Positions 24,732 to 33,890 of a stretch of DNA of 64,000 nucleotides are shown here, one piece after another (position 1 is the first letter of the stretch; each line of letters begins with the position of its first letter). Position numbers and translations under genes: made by a program. The notes below the pieces were generated by a model that did no database searches, was not told the origin of the DNA, and saw only the letters and a list, made by a program, of their open reading frames with translations. Origin of the DNA: Streptomyces sp. NRRL S-87 (lineage in GTDB: Bacteria; Actinomycetota; Actinomycetes; Streptomycetales; Streptomycetaceae); assembly GCF_000719335.1 (NCBI RefSeq), contig NZ_JOGB01000024.1, positions 62,001 to 126,000 of the forward strand, given 5' to 3'.

Positions 24732-24754
24732 GGGGTGTCCCCTCGGGACACCCC
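24732..24754. terminator. Intrinsic terminator after the griI/griH operon
   Basis: A perfect 10-bp stem GGGGTGTCCC / GGGACACCCC with a 3-nt loop, beginning one base after the stop codon at 24731 and facing the convergent FAD/TPR gene. Confidence 0.8.
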
Positions 24755-24853
24755 GACCCGCACCGCCCAGCACCGCACCGCGTCGCCGCCCCCGCGCGGC
24801 ACCCCACCGCGTCGCCGCGCGGCACCGCGCCCCGCTGCGGCGCCGGGGCGCCC

Positions 24854-27523
24854 TCAGCCCGGCAGGCCCGCCCGCATGCGCCGGTCCCGGGGGGCCTGCG
24901 TACGCTCCAGGCGGGCGTCCAGCAGGCGGGCCGCCGCGTCGCAGCGACCGTCCGCCGTCAGCGCGTACAGCAGCGTCTCCTCGACGACCTCGCGCTGCGC
25001 CGCGCTGCCGCCGACCCGCCGCAGGACGGGCAGGAGCGCGTCGAGGCCGCGGGCGGCCTCGTGGAAGCGCTCCTCGACGAGCGCGGCGAACGCCTCGCAC
25101 AGCGGGGCGATGACCTCGCGCTGGACCTCGTCGGCGGCCGCCGCGTGGTCGCGCAGCCGGCGCAGGGCGGCGAGGTCGCCCACGGCGGTGAGGGTGATGG
25201 CGGAGTGCAGGGCGGTGAAGGCGGTCGCGGGCCGTTCCAGGACCTCCGCCTCCACCGCGTCCAGGACGTCCGCGGCCGGCAGGTCGCCGCGCCAGCTGTC
25301 GCTGAGCCGGGCGCGCCACAGCAGCGACCCCGAGTCCACCAGGGCCCGTACGCCGGTCACCCGGCCGGGGGCGAGCTGCGTGAACCAGCGCTTGCGTACG
25401 GCGGCGGGGTCGTCGAGGGCCAGTTCGTGCAGGGCGATGTGCCAGGAGAAGTGGGCCCGGTGCACGGCGCCGCGGCCCCGCCCGGAGACCCACCGCTCCA
25501 GCCAGTCGCGGCCCGCGCGGTGCGCACCGGTCTCGTAGTGGACGTGGGCGAGCGCGTGCACGGCGTGCCCGGAGGCGGGCTCGGCGGCCAGGGCGCGGTG
25601 GGCGAGTTCGCCGGCCTCGTACAGGCGGCCCTGCTCCTGGCGCAGGAACGCCAGCAGGGAGGTGTGGAACCAGTGGCCGTCGTACGCCGAGGAGGTCTGC
25701 TCGACCAGGCGCAGCGCGTAGTCGTCGTCGAGGTCGTCGACGCCGGAGAAGGCGATAGTGGGCACGGCCACGGCGAGGGCGAGCGCGTCGGCCGGGTGGT
25801 GCTCCAGGTGCCGTACGAGGGCGGCGTCGCCGTCGTCCCCGTGGACGCGGCGGCTGACGACCTCCACGAAGGAGCGCTCGCGTTCGCACGCCCGCTCCCG
25901 GGCGCAGCGCTGGGCCTCCGCCAGGGCCCGGGGTACGTCGACGGCGGCTCCGCACTCGTGTCCCAGCAGGGCGAGGGCCGCGTGCCCGAGGGCGAAGCCG
26001 GGGTCGAGGGCGACCGCGCGGGTGAGGGAGTCCTCGGCACCCGAGCGGACCTTCAGGATCCGGTCGAGGCCGGTGCGGTAGGCGGCCGCCGCCTCGGCGT
26101 GCGTGGACAGGGCCAGGCCGTGCCCGTCGAGCGGGCGGCGCGCGGTCCGGCGCCGGGGGGCGAGCGGTGCGAGCAGCTCCCGGGCCAGGTCCGCCGCCTG
26201 GACGCGGATCTCGGGGATGGCCGTGGTCTCCCACAGCTCGCCGCGGCGCGGGGCGCCGAGGGTGTACACGGGCAGGCCGGTGCCCCCTGCCTCGTCGAGC
26301 AGGCGCCCGTCGACGGTGGCGACGCCCATGCCGAGCGGACCGGGCACCGCGGCGCCGGCTTCGAACAGGGAGCGCCACACGGGGTCCTCCAGGCGCGGGC
26401 CCGGCCCCGTGCAGTCGAGGACCCAGCCCACGTGCAGGTCGCGCCCGCCGGAGAGCCCGACGTCCAGCGTTCCGTCGGCGCGGACGTCGGCGCGGGTGAC
26501 GGTGCCGGCGTGGACGGCCAGGCGGCGCGCGGTGCGGGCGCGCGCGATGGACTCGCCGGTGGCGGGCGCCATGCGGTGGCGGTGGGTGTTCCACAGCGCG
26601 CCGTCGCGGGCGAGGAATTCGGCGCGCTCCTCGGGGGTGAGGCGGCGCCACAGTTCCGCGGTGTGCGGGCGCAGGCTGTCGAGCGCGGGGCGCCAGTCGC
26701 CGTGCAGGCGCACGGAGCGGGCGATGTGGCGGTAGACGCTGCGGCGCAGCTGTTCGAAGGAGGAGTCGTGGAGGCCTTCCGGGGCGGGCATGGGGCCGGC
26801 CGGGGTCAGGGTGTGCGGCTGGGGCACCAGGCCGTTGCGGGACACGGCGTGCACCGTGCGGCCGGGGCGTTCGAGGGTGAGGGCGAGGTCGACGGAGGTC
26901 AGGCCGGTGCCCACGAGGAGGACGTCGCTGTCGTCGGCGAGGGGTCCGTCCAGCGCGCCGCCGGCCCAGGGCTCCGCGATGAAGCGGGCGGCGGAACGCA
27001 GTTGGGCGGGGGCCCAGGCCGCGGTCGCCGCGGCGGGGCCGGTGGCGAGGACCGCGACGTCGGCGGCGAGCCGCGTCCCGTCGGCGAGCTGCAGGGTCAC
27101 CCCGCCGTCCGGGGCGCCGGCGACGTGCTCGGCGCGGGTGGTCAGCCGGTGTACGGACACGGTGCCGTGCGCGCGGACGATGGCCTGGGCGAGCGTGTCG
27201 GCGAGGTAGGCGCCGTAGCGGTAGCGGGTCGCGAAGTGGGCGGCGGTGACGGTGGGTTCGCCGTGGCGACAGAGCCACCGGGTGAAGTGGCCGGGGTCGT
27301 CGGGGTAGCCGCTCATGCCGCCCGCGGGCACGTTGAGGCGGTGTCCGGGATCCCGGGTGGAGTAGGCGGTGCCGCGGCCCGCTTCGGGGGCCGGGTCGAT
27401 CATGAAGAGGTCGATGGGGGTGCGGCGGCGCGCGGCCGTCTCACAGAGGTGGACGGCGGTCAGCGTGCCGGCCGCACCGGCGCCGACGACGGCCACCGTG
27501 TACCGCTCACGGACTGGACTCAC
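24854..27523 (-). CDS. FAD/NAD(P)-binding oxidoreductase fused to a TPR (TTC38-like) domain
   Basis: 889 residues. The N-terminal ~430 form an NAD_binding_9-type flavoprotein domain (VAVVGAGAAGTLTAVHLCET; GRGTAYSTRDPGHRLNVPAGG; DVLLVGTGLTSVDLAL), the same broad superfamily as the CreE-like enzyme at 48970. The remaining ~440 residues are helical and resemble the tetratricopeptide TTC38 family (LARAVALDPGFALGHAALAL-like helices, EQGRLYEAGELAHRALAAEP). The start is the GTG after GGAGGAA. The function is unknown; it could be an N- or C-oxidising flavoenzyme with a protein-docking domain. It may or may not belong to the cluster. Confidence 0.75.
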   Translation of the reverse strand: MSPVRERYTVAVVGAGAAGTLTAVHLCETAARRRTPIDLFMIDPAPEAGRGTAYSTRDPGHRLNVPAGGMSGYPDDPGHFTRWLCRHGEPTVTAAHFATRYRYGAYLADTLAQAIVRAHGTVSVHRLTTRAEHVAGAPDGGVTLQLADGTRLAADVAVLATGPAAATAAWAPAQLRSAARFIAEPWAGGALDGPLADDSDVLLVGTGLTSVDLALTLERPGRTVHAVSRNGLVPQPHTLTPAGPMPAPEGLHDSSFEQLRRSVYRHIARSVRLHGDWRPALDSLRPHTAELWRRLTPEERAEFLARDGALWNTHRHRMAPATGESIARARTARRLAVHAGTVTRADVRADGTLDVGLSGGRDLHVGWVLDCTGPGPRLEDPVWRSLFEAGAAVPGPLGMGVATVDGRLLDEAGGTGLPVYTLGAPRRGELWETTAIPEIRVQAADLARELLAPLAPRRRTARRPLDGHGLALSTHAEAAAAYRTGLDRILKVRSGAEDSLTRAVALDPGFALGHAALALLGHECGAAVDVPRALAEAQRCARERACERERSFVEVVSRRVHGDDGDAALVRHLEHHPADALALAVAVPTIAFSGVDDLDDDYALRLVEQTSSAYDGHWFHTSLLAFLRQEQGRLYEAGELAHRALAAEPASGHAVHALAHVHYETGAHRAGRDWLERWVSGRGRGAVHRAHFSWHIALHELALDDPAAVRKRWFTQLAPGRVTGVRALVDSGSLLWRARLSDSWRGDLPAADVLDAVEAEVLERPATAFTALHSAITLTAVGDLAALRRLRDHAAAADEVQREVIAPLCEAFAALVEERFHEAARGLDALLPVLRRVGGSAAQREVVEETLLYALTADGRCDAAARLLDARLERTQAPRDRRMRAGLPG

Positions 27524-27584
27524 GTATTCCTCCGGCAGTGATCGGCGGCGGGGCCGGCGGGATGGGGCTCCGCCTTCGGGTCGT

Positions 27585-27617
27585 GCGCTTTTCCGACCGG
27601 GTAGGTAGGAAAAGCGC
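27585..27617. promoter_or_regulatory. Inverted repeat upstream of the FAD/TPR gene
   Basis: GCGCTTTTCC (27585-27594) and GGAAAAGCGC (27608-27617) form a perfect 10-bp inverted repeat with a 13-nt spacer, 62 bp before the FAD/TPR start. It could be an operator, or a terminator for the hydrolase gene read in the same direction. Next to it, ~27675-27730, a TGATCCGAA-GGGGCGGGGTCG block occurs twice. Confidence 0.5.
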
Positions 27618-27758
27618 CCCTAAGAGGAATCCCACCCGGTGCTCGAGGATCGCTCGGGAACCGGTCGGCGAGGGCATGATCCGAAGTGGGGCGGGGTCGG
27701 CGAGCCTGATCCGAACCGGGGCGGGGTCGCCGCGGACCCGCCCGGCCGCGCGGGGCGG

Positions 27759-28844
27759 TCAGCGGGCTTCGGCGGCTTCCGCGAGGGCCGGGCGGACCTT
27801 GGTGAGGAGGAGGTCGAGGAAGCGGTCGGGGTGGCGGAAGGACGCGAAGTGGCCGGCGCCCTCGATGAGGGCGAACGCCTTGACCGGGGCGCTGACCTGG
27901 TCGAAGAAGCGGCGCGCCGGGGCGACGGGCGTGATGACGTCGCGCGCGCCCTGGAAGACGAAGAACGGCAGCGCGAAGTCCGTCCCCTCGGCGCGTTCGT
28001 CGACGGTGGCGATCGCCTGCGGTCCGAGGGGTTCACAGAACTCCATGGCCTTCATGAAGCTGCGGACCTCGCGCAGGGTCAGCAGGGGCGAGGTCAGCAT
28101 CGAGCCGAGGACGACCTTCTTGACGGTGTCCAGGGTGAGGGGGTCGGAGCCGACGACGAGCTTGTTGTTCCGCGACCACTGGTGCGCGGTCCACGCCGAC
28201 CGGTCCGCGCCCATCGCCGTGACCGCGGCCAGGTCCTTGCGCCGGCCGGCCCGGGTGAGCCGGTCGACCAGGGCGTCGTGGGCGGTGCGGTCGCGGCCGC
28301 CGTCGACGATGTTCTGGTCGGTGCCGACGTACGCGGCGTACAGCTCGGGATGGCGGCGGGCCAGCCGCAGACCGGTCACGGTGCCGAAGGAGCTGGCGAG
28401 CAGGACGACCTTGTCGACGCCGAGCCGGGCGCGGACGTGGTGGGTGACCTCCAGGGCGTCGGCCTCCAGGCGCTCCAGGGTCAGTTCGCCCTGACCGGTC
28501 GGTCCGGTGCGCGCGAAGGTCTTGCCGGCGCCGCGCATGTCCCAGCGCACGAGCGTGAAGTGCTGCTCCCAGGAGCGGGTGCGGTGCGCATAGGGCAGGT
28601 TCGAGGCGCCGGGGCCGCCGTGGATCTCCAGGAGCACCGGGTTGCGCCGGTCCTCGCCGCGGACGGAGACCCACTGGTCGATGCCGCCGATGCGGACGAA
28701 GCCGGACTCGTCGATGCCCCGGGGGCCGGTGATGCGCAGCCGGCGGGCGTGGGCGGCGCGCTTGACCTGCCGGTGGACCGCGAGGCCGGCGACGGGTGCG
28801 GCGAGGACGGCGGCCGAGGCGGTGGCGAGGACGGTGCCGAGCAT
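27759..28844 (-). CDS. Alpha/beta hydrolase (proline-iminopeptidase-like)
   Basis: 361 residues from the ATG at 28844 (GGGGGT Shine-Dalgarno 5 nt away; ATG 28856 is an alternative that would abut the operator). It has a hydrophobic N-terminal segment (TVLATASAAVLAAPVAGLAV) that may anchor or export it. The hydrolase motifs are EIHGGPGASNLPYAH (oxyanion hole), LASSFGTVTG (nucleophile Ser) and a late GAGHFASF with the catalytic His. It is divergent from, and presumably controlled by, the TetR gene at 28959. Confidence 0.8.
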   Translation of the reverse strand: MLGTVLATASAAVLAAPVAGLAVHRQVKRAAHARRLRITGPRGIDESGFVRIGGIDQWVSVRGEDRRNPVLLEIHGGPGASNLPYAHRTRSWEQHFTLVRWDMRGAGKTFARTGPTGQGELTLERLEADALEVTHHVRARLGVDKVVLLASSFGTVTGLRLARRHPELYAAYVGTDQNIVDGGRDRTAHDALVDRLTRAGRRKDLAAVTAMGADRSAWTAHQWSRNNKLVVGSDPLTLDTVKKVVLGSMLTSPLLTLREVRSFMKAMEFCEPLGPQAIATVDERAEGTDFALPFFVFQGARDVITPVAPARRFFDQVSAPVKAFALIEGAGHFASFRHPDRFLDLLLTKVRPALAEAAEAR

Positions 28845-28856
28845 GGTTACCCCCAT

Positions 28857-28907
28857 AAACTGTTTTCGGCGTAAGCAGTTTTGATGTGTTTAAGGTATAC
28901 ACAGTTT
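28857..28907. promoter_or_regulatory. Operator region between hydrolase and TetR
   Basis: AAACTG (28857-28862) and CAGTTT (28876-28881) form an inverted repeat, and CAGTTT recurs at 28902-28907 beside TAAGGTATACACAG. The stretch is AT-rich and lies between divergent starts, so it probably holds both promoters and the TetR site. Confidence 0.55.
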
Positions 28908-28958
28908 CGGAGGGCGTCAACGGCCTTCCGCGCCGCAGCCACGACCGAGGGGACCGCC

Positions 28959-29771
28959 ATGGCCAGGACCACCACGACGCGCACCGGCACCTCCGTCCCA
29001 TCCGGCGGCCCCGGCAAGGGCAAGGGGCGCGAGGACAGGCCGCGCGACCTGCGAGCGAGCGTGGCGCTGCTGTGGGGCGAGCAGGAGCAGCCCACCCGCG
29101 GACCCAAGCCCAGCCTGACCCCCGCCCGGATCGCCGAGGCCGCGGTGGCCCTCGCCGACGCCGAGGGCCTGGAGGCCGTCTCCATGAGCAAGGTGGCCGC
29201 GGGGTTCGAGGTCTCGGCGATGGCGCTGTACCGCTACGTGCCCGGCAAGGCCGAACTCGTCGAGCTGATGGTCGAGTCGGTCAGCGCCGAGCGCCCCGAC
29301 CTGTCGTCCGCGGGCCCCGGCTGGCGGGAGGCGATCACGGCCTGGGCCCGGGTGATGCTCGGGGTCTACCGGGCGCACCCCTGGCTGCTGTCGGCCGTCG
29401 CGATGCGGCGCCAGGTCATGGGCCCGAACCAGCTCGGCTGGCTGGACGCGGCGCTCGCCGCCCTGGAGCCCACCGGCCTCACGGCCGCGCAGCGCCACCA
29501 GGTGTTCCTCCTGATCGTCGGCCAGGTGCGCGCCCTCGCCCAGCAGTCGGCCGACTTCGACCCCGAGCACGACCGGGAGTGGGGCCGCCTGACCGGCGAG
29601 CTGCTCGACCGGCACGCGGCCCGGTTCCCCGCCCTGACCAGGGCGATCGCCGACGGCGCGTTCGGGGCCCCGGCCGACGACCCGCTCGCCGTGGGGCTGG
29701 AGCTCATCCTGGACGGCGTACAGGCGCTCATCGACCGGGAGGACGGGGCCGGGCCCGGCGCGGACCGGTGA
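28959..29771 (+). CDS. TetR-family regulator
   Basis: 270 residues from the ATG at 28959 (GAGGGGA Shine-Dalgarno). A ~45-residue basic N-terminal extension precedes the HTH (LTPARIAEAAVALADAEGLE then KVAAGFEVSAMALYRYVPGK). The C-terminal domain is of the TetR_C group seen beside drug-resistance and hydrolase genes. It is divergent from the hydrolase and likely autoregulated through the AAACTG/CAGTTT repeats. Confidence 0.86.
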   Translation: MARTTTTRTGTSVPSGGPGKGKGREDRPRDLRASVALLWGEQEQPTRGPKPSLTPARIAEAAVALADAEGLEAVSMSKVAAGFEVSAMALYRYVPGKAELVELMVESVSAERPDLSSAGPGWREAITAWARVMLGVYRAHPWLLSAVAMRRQVMGPNQLGWLDAALAALEPTGLTAAQRHQVFLLIVGQVRALAQQSADFDPEHDREWGRLTGELLDRHAARFPALTRAIADGAFGAPADDPLAVGLELILDGVQALIDREDGAGPGADR

Positions 29772-29807
29772 CCCTGCCCGGCCGGAAGCCGGACCGAAGG
29801 CCGGGCC

Positions 29808-29879
29808 CTATCCCGCGCGGAGGGCGGCGGCCGACTCCAGGAGCCCGTCCCGCTCCAGCCGGTCCAGCACGTCACCCAC
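29808..29879 (-). pseudogene. Remnant of a PIN-type toxin C-terminus
   Basis: Directly after the antitoxin stop, in the same frame, 23 codons read VGDVLDRLERDGLLESAAAL and on to a stop at 29808. This resembles the tail of PIN-domain toxins that normally follow this antitoxin type. The body of the toxin is missing, consistent with a deletion that kept only its last codons. Confidence 0.45.
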
Positions 29880-29888
29880 GGCGCCGCT

Positions 29889-30344
29889 TCAGATCAGCCC
29901 CATCTCCTGGTTCAGGGCTGTCAGTTCGTCCGCTGCCTCCCGCCGCCGCCGGTCGTCCCGGCGCTGGTACTCGAGCAAGGACTGTGCCTTGATCCGACGA
30001 TGGGTGCCGACCTTCCGGAAGTCGATCTCCCCGGCGTCCAGGAGACCGATCAGGAACGGCCGGGAGACGTTCAGCATGTCGGCGGCTTGCTGCGTGGTCA
30101 GCTCCGCGTGCTCGGGCACGATGGAGACGGCGCGACCTGCCGCCATGTGGCTCAGCACCGTCGCCAACAGTTCCACTGCCTCGCGCGGCAGTTCGAGGTC
30201 AGCGTTTCCGTCCTCGATCCGGAACCGGATCCGCTCGGCGTGAGGCGAGCGGGCGAGGGACCTCTTCACGGGCCGCAGCGCCCGGGCCGCGAAGTCTGCG
30301 TCCGCCCCGGACGGGGTGGTGGCCCGAGCGGTCGATGGGCTCAC
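29889..30344 (-). CDS. Excisionase/antitoxin-type DNA-binding protein (orphan)
   Basis: 151 residues from the GTG at 30344 (AAGGGACG upstream). The core is a MerR/excisionase-type HTH (ELTTQQAADMLNVSRPFLIG, then KVGTHRRIKAQSLLEYQRRD), preceded by an acidic region. This is the antitoxin of a class paired with PIN-domain toxins. Only a fragment of the toxin remains downstream, so it is probably a leftover antitoxin. The promoter lies in the AT-richer stretch at ~30390-30430. Confidence 0.72.
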   Translation of the reverse strand: MSPSTARATTPSGADADFAARALRPVKRSLARSPHAERIRFRIEDGNADLELPREAVELLATVLSHMAAGRAVSIVPEHAELTTQQAADMLNVSRPFLIGLLDAGEIDFRKVGTHRRIKAQSLLEYQRRDDRRRREAADELTALNQEMGLI

Positions 30345-30473
30345 GGTGCACCGTCCCTTCGTGCGAGGGCCGGGTGGCCCCAGCTGCCCTGTTAAACGAA
30401 GCATCCGCAACATTCGAAATAATCGCAACAGGTCTCGCCGCCGGGCCTTTCTCCGACGGGTCGCCGCACCGAG

Positions 30474-30517
30474 GGCCCGGTGCCGAGCCGCGCGTCGTCG
30501 CGGCTCGGCACCGGGCC
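30474..30517. terminator. Strong terminator downstream of hpaB-like gene
   Basis: A perfect 19-bp stem (GGCCCGGTGCCGAGCCGCG at 30474-30492 with its complement at 30499-30517) and a 6-nt loop, next to a run of GGGCCTCC tandem octamers (30515-30546). It insulates the hpaB-like gene from the antitoxin gene. Confidence 0.82.
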
Positions 30518-30549
30518 TCCGGGCCTCCGGGCCTCCGGGCCTCCGGGCG

Positions 30550-32130
30550 TCAGGACCAGAGGTTCTTGCGCTGCTCGCGCAGGGACGGGAAGGAGTCGAG
30601 GTCCGGCACGGTCCAGCCGTCGAGGTCGTACTCCTCCAGGCACTTCTCCGCGAAACCGCGGTACTCGTCCAGCTGTCCGCTGGCGGCCTGCGCCTGCAGG
30701 ATGTCGGTGCGCACCTGCTCGTGGTTGCCGGAGTAGTTGCGCTCGTACAGCTCGTGCCGGCCGCCGAACTCGGTGCCGACCGCGTCCCACAGGAGCTTCA
30801 TGAGCTTGACGCGGCTGACGGAGTCGTAGCCGTTCGAACCGCGCACGTACTTGTCGAGGTACGGGCGGATCTCGGGGTTCTTGAAGTCCTCGGCGCTGGA
30901 GTTGACGTAGATCAGGCCGCTGGCCACGTCCTGCTGGATGATCTCCTTGATCCGCGGATAGCCGATGGTCATGAACCAGCGGTACGCCATGCCGTAGTCG
31001 AGCCGCGGCAGCAGCGCGCCGTCCTTCCACTCCTGCGGGTTGCGGGCGGCCGCGTCGGACAGGGCCCAGAACATGTTGCGCCAGGCCAGCACCTCGCCGA
31101 CACGCGACTGGATGCCGCGGAAGTCCTTGGAGCCGGTCATGTCGACCGCCTTGAGCAGCAGCCCCGCAATGAAGTCGATCTTGACGGCGAGGCGGATCGC
31201 GCCGTGGAAGGTGAGCCGCTCCAGGAAGCCGGACTGCGGGGCGAAGCCGTTGACCTTGTCCACGTCCCCGTAGAGGAAGACGTTCTCCCAGGGGATGAGG
31301 ACCTTGTCCATCACGAAGATGGTGTCGTTCTCGTCCAGGCGCGAGGAGAGCGGGTAGTCGAAGGGGCTGCCGACGGCCGCCGCGGCGGCGGCGTACGACG
31401 GGCGGCAGATCAGCTTCAGGCCCGGGCTGCCCATGGGGACGGTGGCGACGAGGGCGAACTTCTTGTCGCGCAGCGGCAGGCCGTAGTGCGAGATGAAGTT
31501 GAAGTGGGTGATGGCGGAGCCGGTGGCGACGACCTTGGCGCCGGAGACGACCAGCCCGGCGTCGGTCTCCTTCTCCACGTGCACGAACACGTCCTGCACC
31601 TGTTCGGTGGGCAGGTGGCGGTCGACGGGCGGGTGGATGATGGCGTGGTTCCAGAAGAGGACCTTCTCCTGCGACTCCCGGTACCAGCGGCGGGCGTTGT
31701 CCTCGAAGGGGGCGTAGTACTCCGTGTTCGCGCCCAGGGTGCCCAGGAAGGCGGCCTTGTAGTCGGGGCTGCGGCCCATCCAGCCGTACGTCATCCGCGC
31801 CCACTCGGCGATGGCCTCGCGGTCCTCGACGAGGTCCTGGACGCTGCGCGGGGTGCGGAAGAACTTGTGCGTCCAGCCGTCGCTGCCGGTGTCGGTGCGG
31901 GTGGTGAGCACGTCCTTCTTCGCCGGGTCGTGCAGGGCGTCGTAGAGGCGGGCCGTCATCAGCGCGGCGTTGCGGAAGGCGGGGTGGGCGGTGACGTCCT
32001 TGACGCGGTCCCCGTAGAGGTGGATCGCGCGGTCGTCGCGCAGGCTCTCCAGGTACTCGGCCCCGGTGAGGGGGCGGGTGGTGCGGGCGGCCGGCTCGGG
32101 GGCGTGCGGGGCGGGGTCGGTGAGCGTCAT
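30550..32130 (-). CDS. hpaB: HpaB-type FADH2-dependent aromatic monooxygenase
   Basis: 526 residues, normal length for the large component of 4-hydroxyphenylacetate 3-hydroxylase. Typical stretches are [20 protein letters not shown] at the start, the substrate/flavin region ([37 protein letters not shown]) and [12 protein letters not shown] in the middle. These enzymes hydroxylate phenols ortho to the OH using FADH2 supplied by a reductase, here encoded 131 bp upstream. In this cluster it could hydroxylate a tyrosine-derived or 3,4-AHBA-derived phenol. RBS AGAGGAC. Confidence 0.88.
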   Translation of the reverse strand: MTLTDPAPHAPEPAARTTRPLTGAEYLESLRDDRAIHLYGDRVKDVTAHPAFRNAALMTARLYDALHDPAKKDVLTTRTDTGSDGWTHKFFRTPRSVQDLVEDREAIAEWARMTYGWMGRSPDYKAAFLGTLGANTEYYAPFEDNARRWYRESQEKVLFWNHAIIHPPVDRHLPTEQVQDVFVHVEKETDAGLVVSGAKVVATGSAITHFNFISHYGLPLRDKKFALVATVPMGSPGLKLICRPSYAAAAAAVGSPFDYPLSSRLDENDTIFVMDKVLIPWENVFLYGDVDKVNGFAPQSGFLERLTFHGAIRLAVKIDFIAGLLLKAVDMTGSKDFRGIQSRVGEVLAWRNMFWALSDAAARNPQEWKDGALLPRLDYGMAYRWFMTIGYPRIKEIIQQDVASGLIYVNSSAEDFKNPEIRPYLDKYVRGSNGYDSVSRVKLMKLLWDAVGTEFGGRHELYERNYSGNHEQVRTDILQAQAASGQLDEYRGFAEKCLEEYDLDGWTVPDLDSFPSLREQRKNLWS

Positions 32131-32261
32131 GTCCTCTTCTTCCTCGAACGGTCGGGGGGTGCGGGTGCCGTGCGCTTCGGGCGGTGCGGCGCTCCGCCGC
32201 GGGCCGTGCGGGCGCTCGACTCGGGCCGTGCGGGCGCTTCGCCGCGCGCGGGCGCTTCGCC

Positions 32262-32894
32262 TCAGGCGGTGCGGGCGCTGCCGAGGGCCCCGAAGTCGGC
32301 CGTCCAGCCGTGGGCGGGGCCGTCGAGCGAGCCGGTCCAGGCGGCGGTGGCGGCGGCCGCGGGGCGGCGGAAGCCGCCGAGCGCGCCGGAGTGGAAGACC
32401 AGCGGCTCGCCGCCGGGCGCGTCGAAGCGGACGACCCTCCCGACGTAGAGCACGTGGTCGCCGCCGTCGTACGCCGCCCAGGGGACGCAGCCGAAGTACG
32501 CCGCGGAGCCCGCCAGGCGGGGGGCGCGGGGGTCGCCCTCCCACCGCGGCTCGGGACGCGGCCACGCGCTCCCGGCCCCGGCGGCGCGGCCCGGTGCGCC
32601 GGCGAACAGCAGGGCGAGGTCGCGCTGGCCGGCCGCGAGGACGTTCACCCCGAACGGGGCGTCGGCGAGCCGGGCGCAGCTGCGGCTGCGCCGGTCCAGG
32701 CTGACCAGGACCAGCGGGGGGTCGAGCGAGACCGAGGTGAAGGAGCTGACGGTGGCGCCGTGGACGGCGGCCCCGTCGCTCGTGGCGACCACGGTGACGC
32801 CGGAGGCGAACTGCCCCAGGGCGGTACGCAGGGCGCGCGGGTCGACGTCCGGGGCCGCAGGGGGGCTCGCGTGCGGAGTCACAGGTGTGCTCAC
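32262..32894 (-). CDS. hpaC: Flavin reductase (HpaC-like), partner of the HpaB-type enzyme
   Basis: 210 residues from the GTG at 32894 (GAGGAG Shine-Dalgarno). It is a split-barrel NAD(P)H:flavin reductase: [20 protein letters not shown] then [20 protein letters not shown] at the flavin site and [19 protein letters not shown] near the end. It should supply FADH2 to the HpaB-type monooxygenase that follows. The 131-bp gap between them contains imperfect CGGGCCGTGCGGGCGC direct repeats. Confidence 0.88.
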   Translation of the reverse strand: MSTPVTPHASPPAAPDVDPRALRTALGQFASGVTVVATSDGAAVHGATVSSFTSVSLDPPLVLVSLDRRSRSCARLADAPFGVNVLAAGQRDLALLFAGAPGRAAGAGSAWPRPEPRWEGDPRAPRLAGSAAYFGCVPWAAYDGGDHVLYVGRVVRFDAPGGEPLVFHSGALGGFRRPAAAATAAWTGSLDGPAHGWTADFGALGSARTA

Positions 32895-33188
32895 GGGTGT
32901 GCTCCTCGAATCCTCGGGGGAAATCCGGTGAATAAGGTTCCGGTCGAGCGGGAAGGACTGTTTCCGACTCGGACGGAAACCCTTCCGATCACTTTTCCGG
33001 GGTTTCCGGAATTTCAATGAGCGGCCGCGCGGGCGACCCCACGCGAGCATTGTTCCAGGGCTCTCTGAAGAAACGCTCCAGGGAACTCAGCCCCCGTCGA
33101 GCGGCTTGACGCATGGCCATTTCGCGTTCTAGTTTTCCGACTCGTCGCTGGTCATCCGGTACTGCCCGTCCCGACCGAGGGGTCCACC
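32895..33188. promoter_or_regulatory. Divergent promoter region, hpaC-like / O-methyltransferase
   Basis: A 294-bp AT-richer gap. CGGAAACCC (32974-32982) and GGGTTTCCG (33000-33008) form a 9-bp inverted repeat, nested with TTTCCG/CGGAAA (32961-32979). These are good operator candidates for both flanking transcription units. GAGGGG precedes the methyltransferase start. Confidence 0.5.
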
Positions 33189-33851
33189 ATGCGTATTCAG
33201 GTAGAAGTGAACGAGGCACTTCAGGACTACGTGGCGAGCATTTCGCTGCGCGAGCCGGAGGTTTTGAAGGACCTCCGGGCCGAGACCTCGAAGCTCCCTC
33301 TGTCCCTCATGCAGATATCGCCCGAGCAGGGCCAGTTCCTTTCCCTGCTGGTGAAGTCGACCGGGGTGAAGAAGGCGCTGGAGATCGGTGTCTTCACCGG
33401 CTACAGCCTGATCGCCACCGCGCTCGCGCTGCCGGAGGGCGGCACGGTGACCGCCCTCGACATCAGCGAGGAGTGGACCGCGATCGCCCGCGAGTACGCC
33501 GCCCGGGCCGGCGTCGCGGACCGGATCGACCTGCGGATCGGCGACGCGCGGGCCTCCCTGGACGCGCTGCTGGCGCGGGAGGGCGAGGCGGGCAGCTACG
33601 ACTTCGTCTTCATCGACGCCGACAAGGAGAACTACTGGGCGTACTACGAGGCCGCGCTGACGCTGCTGCGGCCCGGGGGACTGGTCGTGGTGGACAACGT
33701 GCTGTGGCACGGGGCCGTCCTCGACCCGTCGGCACAGGACTCCGAGACGGTCGCGCTGCGGGCGTTCAACGCGAAGGTGCGGGACGACGACCGGGTGGAG
33801 CTGAGCGTGCTGCCGGTCGCCGACGGGCTGACCTTCGCGCTCAAGCGCTGA
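33189..33851 (+). CDS. Class I cation-dependent O-methyltransferase
   Basis: 220 residues, the caffeoyl-CoA / catechol O-methyltransferase-like family 3. The SAM site is LEIGVFTGYSLIA (from residue 64). The metal ligands are Asp143 (FIDADKENY) and Asp169-Asn170 (VVVDNVLWHG). It methylates one OH of a catechol-type ring, so it fits with the HpaB/HpaC pair across the divergent promoter: hydroxylation followed by methylation. It leads the operon that continues into the two exported oxidases. Confidence 0.9.
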   Translation: MRIQVEVNEALQDYVASISLREPEVLKDLRAETSKLPLSLMQISPEQGQFLSLLVKSTGVKKALEIGVFTGYSLIATALALPEGGTVTALDISEEWTAIAREYAARAGVADRIDLRIGDARASLDALLAREGEAGSYDFVFIDADKENYWAYYEAALTLLRPGGLVVVDNVLWHGAVLDPSAQDSETVALRAFNAKVRDDDRVELSVLPVADGLTFALKR

Positions 33852-33890
33852 CGCTCCGCGAACCCGACCTCACCGAAGGAATTTTCGACC

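Noticed and set aside
23027..27541. 1504-residue open frame on the plus strand
   Set aside because: Shadow of the ligase and Ada-type genes in another frame and antisense to the FAD/TPR gene; no domain is recognisable.
30316..32448. Long plus-strand frame opposite the hpaB-like gene
   Set aside because: Antisense to a clear HpaB protein; composition is Val/Gly/Asp-rich with no motifs.
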